Source: Tilletia caries (Eukaryota; Basidiomycota; Exobasidiomycetes; Tilletiales; Tilletiaceae). From it: a stretch of DNA of 64,000 nt. Shown one piece after another: positions 55,957-64,000 of this stretch. Positions within the stretch are counted from its first letter, which is position 1; each line of letters begins with the position of its first letter. Location of the stretch: NCBI GenBank assembly GCA_032718865.1, contig JALUTQ010000020.1:900587-964586 (forward strand), written 5' to 3'. The notes beneath the pieces are model-generated. The model did no database searches. It saw only the letters and a list, made by a program, of their open reading frames with translations, and was not told where the DNA came from. The position numbers were made by a program, and so were the translations under genes.

Positions 55957-56700
55957 AATTGCCTAAATTCTGGCGCTGAAGTGAAGCGAAGACAGCTTCG
56001 GATTGCACTAATTCCTCGTGTCCCTATACAAAAGCTGCTGAAGACTGTGAAGCGTCTTCACTCAGTCCAGCTGGGAACGACTCTGGCACGCGATTTGGTT
56101 GAAGCGCTCCTAAATTCCACCCTGAAACCCCTTCCCTCGCCCTTACCATCAAAGCTGTAACGCTCCGTCGAACTAATATTCAAGATGAGATGCATTTCCA
56201 TGACGAACTTGAGCTGCCTGGTGCATTTCCATGGATAGGGATCCCATACATATGTATGAGACGACGCGACGCAGAAGGAGTTGTGTTCGGAGTTGTGGCG
56301 AACGTTTCTTTCCTCTCGTTAAGGCTTTTGCGAGCTCCACTCCAGCAATATAAAGCGAGTGAAGGCGCACTCAGAACAAATTTGGGCTGCGCCTTGATCA
56401 GGGTGTGTTACAGAGCACAATCTCGCTCCCATTTGCCGACGGAGGGATGTGGAGAGCCTCTCTACTGCGTCTGCAACAGGCCCGGTTCTTCAATCAACCA
56501 TGCAGATGCTGAGGCACTTTCCATCCAGCCTGTATCCAAGAGATTCAGGTTCTTTGATCGGAAATATACTGACTGGCAATGAGAATGACCATGTACGATT
56601 TCGAACAGGATGATGCTGTACCGAAGCGAGTAAGGCCCACAGATAAAGAGGCGCTGCGATTCCTTCTCCTCGCGCTAGTTGTACTCGCCTAAAGCAGGGT
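55957..56700. other. Convergent spacer
   Basis: 3' flanks of two converging genes; frames here are short and without domain-like sequence. Nothing recognised. Confidence 0.4.
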
Positions 56701-57417
56701 TTATGTCTCAGCAGTGTACACCTTGGAGTGTGAAGAGCTCAGTATTAACTTACGTATATGGGTTCCGATATGCTCTTTCTTACCGTTCCTAGGTATATAA
56801 TCTGAGCAATAAATTTTGCATCGCTTTGTGGCGTCAGGATCGTCCTTAGGATTGTTGATCGTCCAGAGAACTTCGATGAAGCTGGAAGCAGAAGCAAAGA
56901 CGTCCGCCGGAAGAACTATGTTGGACCTGTCGAGGGTGATTTCGGCTCCGGCCTGCGTCCCTTCGGGAAGGACGGCTAGGCCGAGGATACGGTCCAAGCC
57001 GTAGGCCTTGAGGATAGCCGCAACGTCCCTTGCCATGTTTTCGTCCAGCTTTGGCACTTGACTTCCGTCGTCGACCAGGGCAAATTCCAAGGGTGTGAAG
57101 GTGTGGGTGCGAGGGTCTAGGCCCCAGAGCGTCGGGACGATGTTGTTGGCGCGCTTGGCGGGTGCAATGTCCTGAATCTTGAACGGGATCGTGGTTCCCT
57201 GCCACGCGAGCATAATCTCGTCGCTGCTCAGGCTACAGTGGCGGTGCAGCAGCTGGATGCCGAAGCTTGCTGCGTTGGGGTACTTCTGTGCGATGGATGC
57301 CAGGGCGCTGTCGATCTTGACAATGCCACCAAAGAGCGCGAAGTCTTCATTTGCTTGAACGAGGCCCGGAAGGGAGTCGTACATCCTCGGCGAGTACTGC
57401 TGCAGCACGTCGGTCAT
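56701..57417 (-). CDS. Hypothetical protein, 238 aa, unknown
   Basis: Single-frame gene with consistently coding-like codon use. The frame opens upstream only with a GTG, so the ATG at 57417 (MTDVLQQYSPRMYDSL) was chosen. Recognisable stretches are LFGGIVKIDSALASIAQKYP, FGIQLLHRHCSLSSDEIML, a central THTFTPLEFALVDDGSQVP, and a basic end with HIGTHIRKLIL. No signal peptide or membrane helix. I do not recognise the family. Confidence 0.55.
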   Translation of the reverse strand: MTDVLQQYSPRMYDSLPGLVQANEDFALFGGIVKIDSALASIAQKYPNAASFGIQLLHRHCSLSSDEIMLAWQGTTIPFKIQDIAPAKRANNIVPTLWGLDPRTHTFTPLEFALVDDGSQVPKLDENMARDVAAILKAYGLDRILGLAVLPEGTQAGAEITLDRSNIVLPADVFASASSFIEVLWTINNPKDDPDATKRCKIYCSDYIPRNGKKEHIGTHIRKLILSSSHSKVYTAET

Positions 57418-58752
57418 GCTACGTAGCTGCACATTCAGAATTTTCTTTTTGATTCGGAAGATGTCAGTTCAGAAGGATTCGAGGGGGGGACACGAGTAGC
57501 CTGTTCCAAGACTCACACTGAGAAGGCAGGCGTGAAGAAGGTGTTGGACAGAAAAGAAGGAGCAAAGGTGATTGATGAGGAAGAAGGGGGGTTGGGGTGT
57601 CAGCAAGGTAAAGTTGCTTGGTTGCTGTTGAGAGGAAAGAAGACCGCAGCCGGAGCTGGATATTTATAGGCCACAAGCGTGTGAGCGGTGATAAAGAGCG
57701 ATCTGTAGCGACGGGGAGTCAGGCTGTCAGGTTGTCAGGCAGTCATCCTTCTCGTTGGAGAGAGACGTACAGCTCAAGATACATCAGCGACCGATCAGTC
57801 CCCCCTGCGCAGTCGCTCGTCGTTACTGTGTAGGAAAGAACATTCTGTTGAGAAACATAACAAAGGGAGCTGTAAGCTTTAGAGACCCCAAAGATTCATG
57901 CTGGTCAGAGCATCGTCAGACACCATATCATACATCATGACATAATACGCATAGCTGCTCTTGATCACAGCGTTGAGAGTATGGATCAATACAAGCCTAG
58001 CTAGTGTCTAGCGTCTAGCGACTATGTTGTGACTGTCGATGGATGTGTATTACAGAGACGAGGGGCAAGGAACGTTGCTGCATCCATCCTCCTGCGATCG
58101 AACACGCGAGTAAGCTACCTCTGACTCTGCATCGCATTGATTGTGAAATGTAAGCAGAACGAAAGAACATTGCTGGTCAGAGCGATATCGCAGATCTCAG
58201 ATGCGAGGCGGGGAGAGATAGATCCTGACCGTGGACAAGGGACGGGACATCTTTCTGCATATCGCCTTTCGCTAATCGTTCGTCGACCGATACTTGATGC
58301 CTGGTCACTTGACCTCTTGTCTTTGATGGCTTGGCTCAAGGATGAACTCTATACTTTACTATGTCCTTGACGCTACATTCTACAAGAAGGATGATGACAA
58401 GGTGATGTATTTCGCCCTGAACCCATGTACCGGTTACGGAAGAATGGAGTTCCGTCGGCTGCGCCCAAGTCGGACGTCAGTCGGGCGAAGGCAGTGCGAT
58501 CACGGAGGTAGCTCGAGGCGACACCCGCCTCAGCTACGCTCCGTTTCATCTCATTGAAAAATTCTCTGCACTTCCCTCTCTTCTCCCAGCAGACAGGGAC
58601 ATGCAGAACCATCACCTCCTTCCTCTCCTCCCGCTCTCGCACTGCCTCTCGGCTCCCTGATCCTTCGTGAGCGTGCGCGAACGTTCTTCGTTGCGTTGTC
58701 TCTGTCTCGTTTCATCTCTTTTTCTCTGCTTTCCGTTCACGCTTCACGATCA
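57418..58752. other. Spacer and 5' flank of DIRS-like element 2
   Basis: Left part is the promoter of the 238-aa gene. The right part, ending at the Gag start, probably includes the 5' end of DIRS-like element 2. An imperfect hairpin with stems CGGAGGTAGCTCGAGGCG and CGCCTCAGCTACGCTCCG lies at 58494-58544. The boundary of the element was not found. Confidence 0.4.
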
Positions 58753-60774
58753 ATGCCTGGAAACAACGACGGCAATTTCAACGGAGAAGACGAAGGACCC
58801 ATTCAAGTCTTTGGCGATCTGACATGGACACCGCTGGGTTGGTCTTTGTCCCCCACTCGCATGCTCGAGGCGGCGGAGTTGTCCATTCAGCTGTACAACG
58901 AAGGTCAGCCGGACGTTGCCGCTCGGATCAGAGCCATCTACCAGACGCACAAGAACGAGGAGGAGAACCCCCAAGCTGCGCACTTCCGAGCGCTGGAGGT
59001 CAGTACCGATCGCCTCGCCGAGGACATCAGGGACGAACTGATCCTGGTCCACAACCTCCTCACCACATGGACCGACACGCACGAGCGTCTCGGTCGCACC
59101 CCGTGGTCATCGAGCGAGGAAGACGACGCAAGGTCCCCGGCCCCACCCGCTCCAGCCACGACCGGACCCGCTTCGTCGAACTCCCGGCGTGCGGAGAAGC
59201 GCCGCGTCGAGGCGTCTCCCCCACGGCAAGGCCAACCGGCAGAAAAACGGAGTCGGGTAGTGGAAGAGCCCAGCGCATCAGAACCACAAGCCGCGGTTCC
59301 ACGGCCCGACGGGAAGCGCAAGGCTGTGACGATTCACAGAGGCGTCAGCAGCTCGGAAGGAGCTGGCTCGCTTCGTCCGCCGAAGAAGACCGTCAAGAAG
59401 GTGGCCGACCTGGAGTTCGTTCCCCTTTGGCTTCTGAGCAAGGACGCGTGTCGACGCGCGGCGGAAAAGGAGACCGGCTTCAAGAAGCCGATGATTCAAA
59501 ACTCCGACGGCACGTTCGTGGAAGCGGACGAAGCCTGCCCCGACGGGTACGTTCAGGAGGGCGACCTCGACTGGATACTCTGGAACGAGTGTACCAAGAT
59601 GCGTGAGTAGCTATACACCTTCCTCCCACTGTTTCCCTCCCCCTTGCAGCGGCTGCCGACGTGCTCCAACGCAGCCTCACCCCCATGGGAGGTGAGGGCG
59701 GTCGACGTACCGTGGAGGATACTCTCTGGGTCAGTAGATGCGCCGACGAGCGTGGCACCGACGAGTGCAGCGCCGACGAGCGCGCCGCCGACGAGCGCGC
59801 CGCCGACGAGCGTAGAGCCGTAGAGGCCATTGCAATGTCAGGCGTAAACGTCCACATGGGTACGGCCGACGAGCCACGAACAGCGAGCTTCAGTCGGAAT
59901 GCATTGAAACATAGGCATTTCGATACGATGGCGCAGATGAAAAGCACATGATATGGCCCGTTTTTGGGAATGTAGCCTATAGTGACATGTGTCTGACGAT
60001 TTCCGATCCTTCACTTTCTTTTGTTATACAGAAGATACCCTCATGGCCGAGCACGACGTGGACGAAGACGTTCAGCAGATGTTCAAGAAGGCGCATCACG
60101 CCGTGTTCAACCACAACCTCGCCGAGTCTCAACGCGCCGCTCTGCAGAAGTACTACGCTTGGAACCGGAGTACTTGGTGCAGACGGTACCAACTTATCGT
60201 GAACTCGGGGTCGGAAGATCCCATCTTCGACCTCGCGGTCGTCGATTCGGCCGACCTCGACGTTTACGTCAGAGAGGAGGAGACTCGGGCTCGCCAGGAG
60301 CAGAAGGCGAAGCTGGCGGCGATGCAGGCCAAGATGGATCAGCTCGTGGCTGCGGCCACGGTTCGTCAAGCCGAGACCTACACCCTCCCGGCTCGCAGCT
60401 CGAACCCTCCTCCCTCCTCGTCAAGAAAGCCCAAGACGAAGCGGACCGGAGATCGCAGTTCGTTTCGGACCGAGATCGCCGGAGTCGCCAGCACAGCGAG
60501 GCCCTACGCCTGCGCCCGCTGCGGAGGAAGAGCCCTGCACGACGTCGGGCGCTGCGAAAAGACCCACTTCGCCAAGGCCAGCTGCGCAACCTACGAGACC
60601 ATTACCCGTCGCGACAAGGCCGATGGACCCCTCGTCTTCAAGGACACCGGCATCGTCGTCTGCCTCAACTTCAACGGCGGACGAGCCTGCAACTACAAGG
60701 GCTGCCCCGGTCATCGGTGCTCTCTCTGCGGCGTCTCATCGCACGGCGCTCAGGCTTGCGGGCGCTCGGAATGA
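58753..60774 (+). CDS. Gag-like protein of DIRS-like element 2, probably spliced
   Basis: The first frame (58753-59610) encodes an acidic then Pro/Ala/Arg-rich protein with a helical N-terminus (RMLEAAELSIQLYNEGQ). It stops just after a strong donor (GCGTGAGT, exon end 59602). A strong acceptor (GTTATACAG, exon start 60032) leads to a second frame (DTLMAEHDVDEDVQQMFKKA) with C-terminal Cys/His motifs: CARCGGRALHDVGRC and CPGHRCSLCGVSSHGAQAC. The phases match, giving 530 aa after removal of a 429-nt intron. Alternatively the two frames are separate proteins, the second starting at 60043. The last 152 bases overlap the RT gene. Confidence 0.55.
59741..59816. repeat. GCCGACGAGCG tandem repeat inside the Gag intron/spacer
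   Basis: About six copies of a GCCGACGAGCG-type unit in the 429-base interval between the two Gag pieces of DIRS-like element 2. They read as Asp-Glu-Arg in frames without conserved sequence, so probably non-coding. Confidence 0.6.
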
Positions 60775-62557
60775 GCTCCCTCCTCGGCCCTCTCCTCTCA
60801 CGTTCAAGGCGGACGCCTGGGCCAGCGTCCTGGAAGGCCTTGGACTCGGTGATCGGTATGCCGATGTGGTTCAAGGTCTACGAGAAGGATTCGACCTCGA
60901 GATTCCCCGCATCACCAGCACAGCCATCGCCAGCAACGCCCCTTCAGCGAACATTCACCGCTCCGCCCTCCGCGAAATCATCCTCAAAGAACGGCAAAGG
61001 GGAGCTTACATTGGCCCCTTCCAGAATGCCGGTGATGTCCAAGGCGTTCTCCACAACCCCTTCCAATCAATGCCCCTTTCCCTCATTCCCAAACCACCAG
61101 ACAAGTTCAGACTCATACAGAACTTCTCGGCCAACGTCGGTGGCTCCAAAGCGACAAACGATCTCATCCCGCGCTCCTGGGCAACCACATGGTCGACGTT
61201 TCGCCAGATTGTCGGCAACATCCTTTCCTTGCCGGCCGACTCGGAAGCATGCACCCGTGACGTTGACTCCGCCTACCGTCTACTCCCCGTCCACCCTTCG
61301 CAGTGGCCTGCCCTCGTTCTTCGAACAGAAGAGGGCTTCTTCATCGACACCCGCGTCTCCTTCGGCATCGGTCCGGGAACGGGAGTGTTCGGACGGGTCG
61401 GGGAAGCAGCGCTCGACATCTTCCGGGCGCGAGGATTCGGTCCCCTCCGCCGCTGGGTGGACGACATTCTCTTCTTCCGGGTCCGGCAACGCTCCATCGC
61501 AGGCGTCAACGCCCAACGATCTCAACTCAGCGAGTCTCTGGGTCCACAGCCCTTTCTTCGGCGTGGAGCCAAGTGGTGGGTCGACGGAGAGGGTCGCAGA
61601 TACGACGAGTCGTATGAGTACCCGCTGCGAGCATCGACAGGACTCAGCCGGCTCGACGGCTGGCACTACGGCGACGAAGAGATCGAAATTCTTGCCGACG
61701 ACCTTGGCCTCCCCCTCCACAAACCCACACCTTGGTCCTCCATCTTTACATACGCGGGGTACGTGTTCGACATCCGCGAGCGTCGGGCAGGATTGCCAGC
61801 CAGCAAGGCTGCGAAGTACAGAGCCGACCTCGACATCTGGCTCTCCAGCCCTACGCATCGGCTGGAAGATGCGCAGCGACTCCTCGGGCGCCTCCTTCAT
61901 GCGTCTCCCGTCGTTCTCGACTCTGCTCGACACCTCACAAGGCTCATCGGCTTTGTCAACGTTGCCGTCCGGAGCAACGCGCACGCCCGCGCGGAGCGTC
62001 ATGGGGGTGCCCCCCTGGACGAGGATGTACAATGGTGGAGGGAACGGCTCAATGGCGAAGAGGTATGGAGATCCATTGCCCAGTATGCTCCCCGGGACAT
62101 CAAACTCTACGTTGATGCGTCCTCGGACTGGGGCATCGGCATCTGGTGGGACGGTCGCAGTGCCGCGTATCGCCTTCGAACGGATTGGCGATCGCACGGG
62201 AACGGCAGAGACATCCAGTTCGCGGAAGCTTTGGCCATTGAGGTTGGCCTCCTTCACGTCTTTGCGACCGGTCTTCGGTCCGCAGCTCTCATCGTATACA
62301 CGGACAACACAGGAGTTCAATTCGGCGTCCCACGCGGACGTATGCGGAACGAAGCCGCAACCATCGTCATCGAACGCATACATGAGCTTCAAGTCCGGCA
62401 CGACGTGGTCGTCCACACTCGGCGGGTCGCATCAGCCGACAACCCTGCTGATGGACCCAGTCGTGGGATCCTCATCCCACCAACCCTTCCCGCAATCTTA
62501 CTTCCCCCTTGCGTTGCCGCGGAGTTCTGTCCCGACCCGCAGTCGTCCTCGACCTGA
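60623..62557 (+). CDS. Reverse transcriptase/RNase H of DIRS-like element 2
   Basis: 644-aa single-frame protein starting with ATG at 60623, inside the end of Gag. RT landmarks: PLSLIPKPPDKFRLIQNFSA, TRDVDSAYRLLPVHPSQW (first Asp), FGIGPGTGVFGRV, and RRWVDDILFF, the YxDD box with Val for Tyr. An extended connection domain follows (YAGYVFDIRERRAGLPASK). RNase H landmarks: LYVDASSDWGIGIW, FAEALAIEVGL, VYTDNTGVQFG and SADNPADGPSRG. No stop or frameshift. The C-terminus overlaps the recombinase gene by 107 bases in another frame. Confidence 0.85.
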   Translation: MDPSSSRTPASSSASTSTADEPATTRAAPVIGALSAASHRTALRLAGARNELPPRPSPLTFKADAWASVLEGLGLGDRYADVVQGLREGFDLEIPRITSTAIASNAPSANIHRSALREIILKERQRGAYIGPFQNAGDVQGVLHNPFQSMPLSLIPKPPDKFRLIQNFSANVGGSKATNDLIPRSWATTWSTFRQIVGNILSLPADSEACTRDVDSAYRLLPVHPSQWPALVLRTEEGFFIDTRVSFGIGPGTGVFGRVGEAALDIFRARGFGPLRRWVDDILFFRVRQRSIAGVNAQRSQLSESLGPQPFLRRGAKWWVDGEGRRYDESYEYPLRASTGLSRLDGWHYGDEEIEILADDLGLPLHKPTPWSSIFTYAGYVFDIRERRAGLPASKAAKYRADLDIWLSSPTHRLEDAQRLLGRLLHASPVVLDSARHLTRLIGFVNVAVRSNAHARAERHGGAPLDEDVQWWRERLNGEEVWRSIAQYAPRDIKLYVDASSDWGIGIWWDGRSAAYRLRTDWRSHGNGRDIQFAEALAIEVGLLHVFATGLRSAALIVYTDNTGVQFGVPRGRMRNEAATIVIERIHELQVRHDVVVHTRRVASADNPADGPSRGILIPPTLPAILLPPCVAAEFCPDPQSSST

Positions 62558-63860
62558 CATTGGCAAAGACAAGCAGCACGTGAAGAAGGCTCGCATCCCT
62601 GAGCGATCACAGGCATCACGTCCCTCCGTGGCCGCGTTAAGAGCGGCGCGTCAGCAGACCACGAAGATACAAGCAGCTTCCTCTCCCGGTGCTGCGTCGA
62701 ATCGCCGCCGATTTACTCCTCAGCCGCTCACAGTCGCCCACTCATCGCTGCGTCCCGACGTCCTTGCTCACCAGAGACTGTCGTCTTGGCGTCCAGTCAC
62801 AGCGCGTCAAGGAACGCACTTGTCCTTCGAGGAGGTAGCGTCCGTCAGCGCTGCCATGGCTGATTCCTACAGCGAGGATACGTTGAAGTCGTACGGGTCA
62901 GGCCTAGCACGTTGGCACCAGTGGTGCGATCACCGCGGTGTTCCCGAACAGCTCCGGTGTCCTGCCCCTGCCGAGCTTCTCGAATACTTCATTCTCCAGC
63001 ACGCCGGCCAATTTTCCTCCGACACCATCGGCACGTGGTTGTCCGGTCTGCGAGCCTGGCATCGGATTTGGAATCAATCTTGGCCGGCCGGGGATATGCG
63101 TCGAACTGAGCTCATCCGATACGCGGCTTTGCATACTCCCTCCACCAGTCGCAAACCAGCCCGTCCTGCCGTTACGCTGGAGTGGCTATCTGCCATCCTC
63201 AGCGTCGTCAAGCTCGACAGCCCCGGGGATGTGGCGGCGGCGGCGGCGGCGGCGGCATCTGTTGCATTCTGGGGTCTGCTGCGGCTTGGGGAAATTACAT
63301 GTTCGCCGAAGAACTTCGATCAGCGAAAGAACATCTCCCGCACTGGAGTTACCTTCGCCTCGGCGTACGGGGGGGTAGTCACTGTAACGCTCTCGCTACC
63401 CTTCACCAAGACAAGCCCTCACGGTCAGCGTGTCGTCCTAACGGAGCGACCATCATCGGTCGACCCCCTGCTTTGGCTCCGCCGACATCTGGCGCTCAAC
63501 ACGGTCTCGAACGACGAGGAGACCAGCCTGTTTGCCTTCCGATATGGGAGGGGCGTCACACAGATGCGCCGCAAGACGCTGACGTCGCGGCTCCAGATCC
63601 TGGCCAAACGCGCCGACTTGCCGGTGATCGATGGCCATAGTTTCAGAATCGGCGGCTGTACGGAGTTGTTACGCGCAGGGAACGCCTTCGACGATGTGCG
63701 CGTCCATGGACGGTGGTCCAGTGAGGTGTGGCAGCGCTATGTGCGTGACCACGCAGAGATCATGGCGCCCCGGCTACATCTCGACGACACGGCATTATCA
63801 CGTTTAGTCGCAGCTGAACGGGAGCGAGGCGTGGGCCCGCGCGCCGGTGCAGTCGGCTAA
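62451..63860 (+). CDS. Tyrosine recombinase of DIRS-like element 2
   Basis: 469-aa protein from ATG 62451 (MDPVVGSSSHQP) to TAA at 63860, overlapping the RT end. It makes the circular DNA integrate in DIRS elements. The core-binding region is SEDTLKSYGSGLARWHQWCD; catalytic residues are the Arg in FWGLLRLGEI, His-x-x-Arg in DGHSFRIGG, and the nucleophile Tyr in WSSEVWQRYVRDH. A GGC run (about 63234-63257) encodes eight Ala between LDSPGDV and SVAFW. The same frame is open upstream to 60021 but that part does not look like protein. All catalytic residues are present, so the enzyme could be active. Confidence 0.82.
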   Translation: MDPVVGSSSHQPFPQSYFPLALPRSSVPTRSRPRPDIGKDKQHVKKARIPERSQASRPSVAALRAARQQTTKIQAASSPGAASNRRRFTPQPLTVAHSSLRPDVLAHQRLSSWRPVTARQGTHLSFEEVASVSAAMADSYSEDTLKSYGSGLARWHQWCDHRGVPEQLRCPAPAELLEYFILQHAGQFSSDTIGTWLSGLRAWHRIWNQSWPAGDMRRTELIRYAALHTPSTSRKPARPAVTLEWLSAILSVVKLDSPGDVAAAAAAAASVAFWGLLRLGEITCSPKNFDQRKNISRTGVTFASAYGGVVTVTLSLPFTKTSPHGQRVVLTERPSSVDPLLWLRRHLALNTVSNDEETSLFAFRYGRGVTQMRRKTLTSRLQILAKRADLPVIDGHSFRIGGCTELLRAGNAFDDVRVHGRWSSEVWQRYVRDHAEIMAPRLHLDDTALSRLVAAERERGVGPRAGAVG

Positions 63861-64000
63861 CCATGCTGGTAGTCGGGAAGGGCGGCCCACTCTCGAGCTC
63901 GGCCCAAAATCATAGGCCCGCGCCCACCCACCTGCGGTGGGTCGCTCCCAACAATCACTTGTTCGCGACAACCGACGGAGGCGACGAGGAAGACTGCGGG
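63861..64000. other. 3' flank of DIRS-like element 2 to window end
   Basis: 140 bases after the recombinase stop. It has a CCCACC/GGTGGG mini-hairpin near 63926-63942. Probably still inside the element; nothing else seen. Confidence 0.35.

Larger units (their letters stand above)
58753..63860 (+). mobile_element. DIRS-like tyrosine-recombinase retrotransposon 2, apparently intact (coding span)
   Basis: Plus-strand order Gag (two pieces), reverse transcriptase/RNase H, tyrosine recombinase. All frames are open and all key residues present. It has the same layout as element 1, but the proteins are clearly divergent, so it is another family and not a recent duplicate. The 3' end lies close to or beyond the window edge; terminal repeats were not identified. 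Confidence 0.78.

Noticed and set aside
58824..59606. 260-codon frame inside Gag of DIRS-like element 2
   Set aside because: Arg/Gly-rich off-frame reading of the Gag gene.
1..64000. CRISPR arrays, bacterial operons, rRNA
   Set aside because: Introns and gene families are fungal; no regularly spaced identical repeats or rRNA-like sequence were seen. I could not reliably exclude tRNA genes by eye.

Overview
This window is nuclear DNA from a fungus, most likely a basidiomycete. The genes are separated by spliceosomal introns of about 65-100 nt with GTRNGT donors and CAG/TAG acceptors. Coding DNA is GC-rich with C-ending codons, and intergenic spacers are about 0.3-2.6 kb. The gene content (POT and DHA1 transporters, THO complex subunit, membrane-anchored GH5 glucanase, M43 protease, DUF6604 protein, DIRS-like retrotransposons) fits that group. 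No genus can be named from the sequence alone.

Left part (1-17.5 kb): a degenerate GCTAATGG minisatellite; a MULE-type transposase on the minus strand broken by two one-base homopolymer shifts; an eight-exon POT peptide transporter; a six-exon catalase on the minus strand whose third intron carries a ~110-bp inverted-repeat element; an intronless bHLH-zipper regulator with a long pyrimidine-rich leader containing four copies of an 11-mer; and an eight-exon DHA1-like MFS transporter.

Middle part (17.6-43.3 kb): a THOC3/TEX1-like WD40 gene and a DUF6604 gene are divergently transcribed and share a nearly identical 61-bp promoter block, facing opposite ways. The THOC3 copy of that block is split by a 312-bp terminal-inverted-repeat element with a perfect 9-bp target duplication, and the other copy preserves the empty site. 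Then come a frameshifted kinase-like gene, an Old Yellow Enzyme, a Prx5/PMP20 peroxiredoxin, a membrane-anchored GH5 exo-beta-1,3-glucanase, a CRAL-TRIO (Sec14-like) protein, an M43 metalloprotease with a GPI-like tail, and an F-box-like protein.

Right part (44.8-64 kb): an intact paralogue of the kinase-like gene, a small three-exon gene of unknown function, and then a transposon-rich end. Here two different DIRS-like (tyrosine-recombinase) retrotransposons flank a broken gene of unknown function and a 238-aa unknown gene. The first element (minus strand) has an intron in its reverse transcriptase and a 38-bp duplication that breaks its recombinase. The second (plus strand) has all its reading frames open and may be functional.

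Functional themes are peroxide and electrophile handling (catalase, peroxiredoxin, OYE), membrane transport and wall/extracellular enzymes (POT, MFS, GH5, M43). They sit beside an actively rearranging transposon zone. All exon boundaries below were placed by eye from splice consensus and reading-frame continuity; no alignment or RNA data were available.
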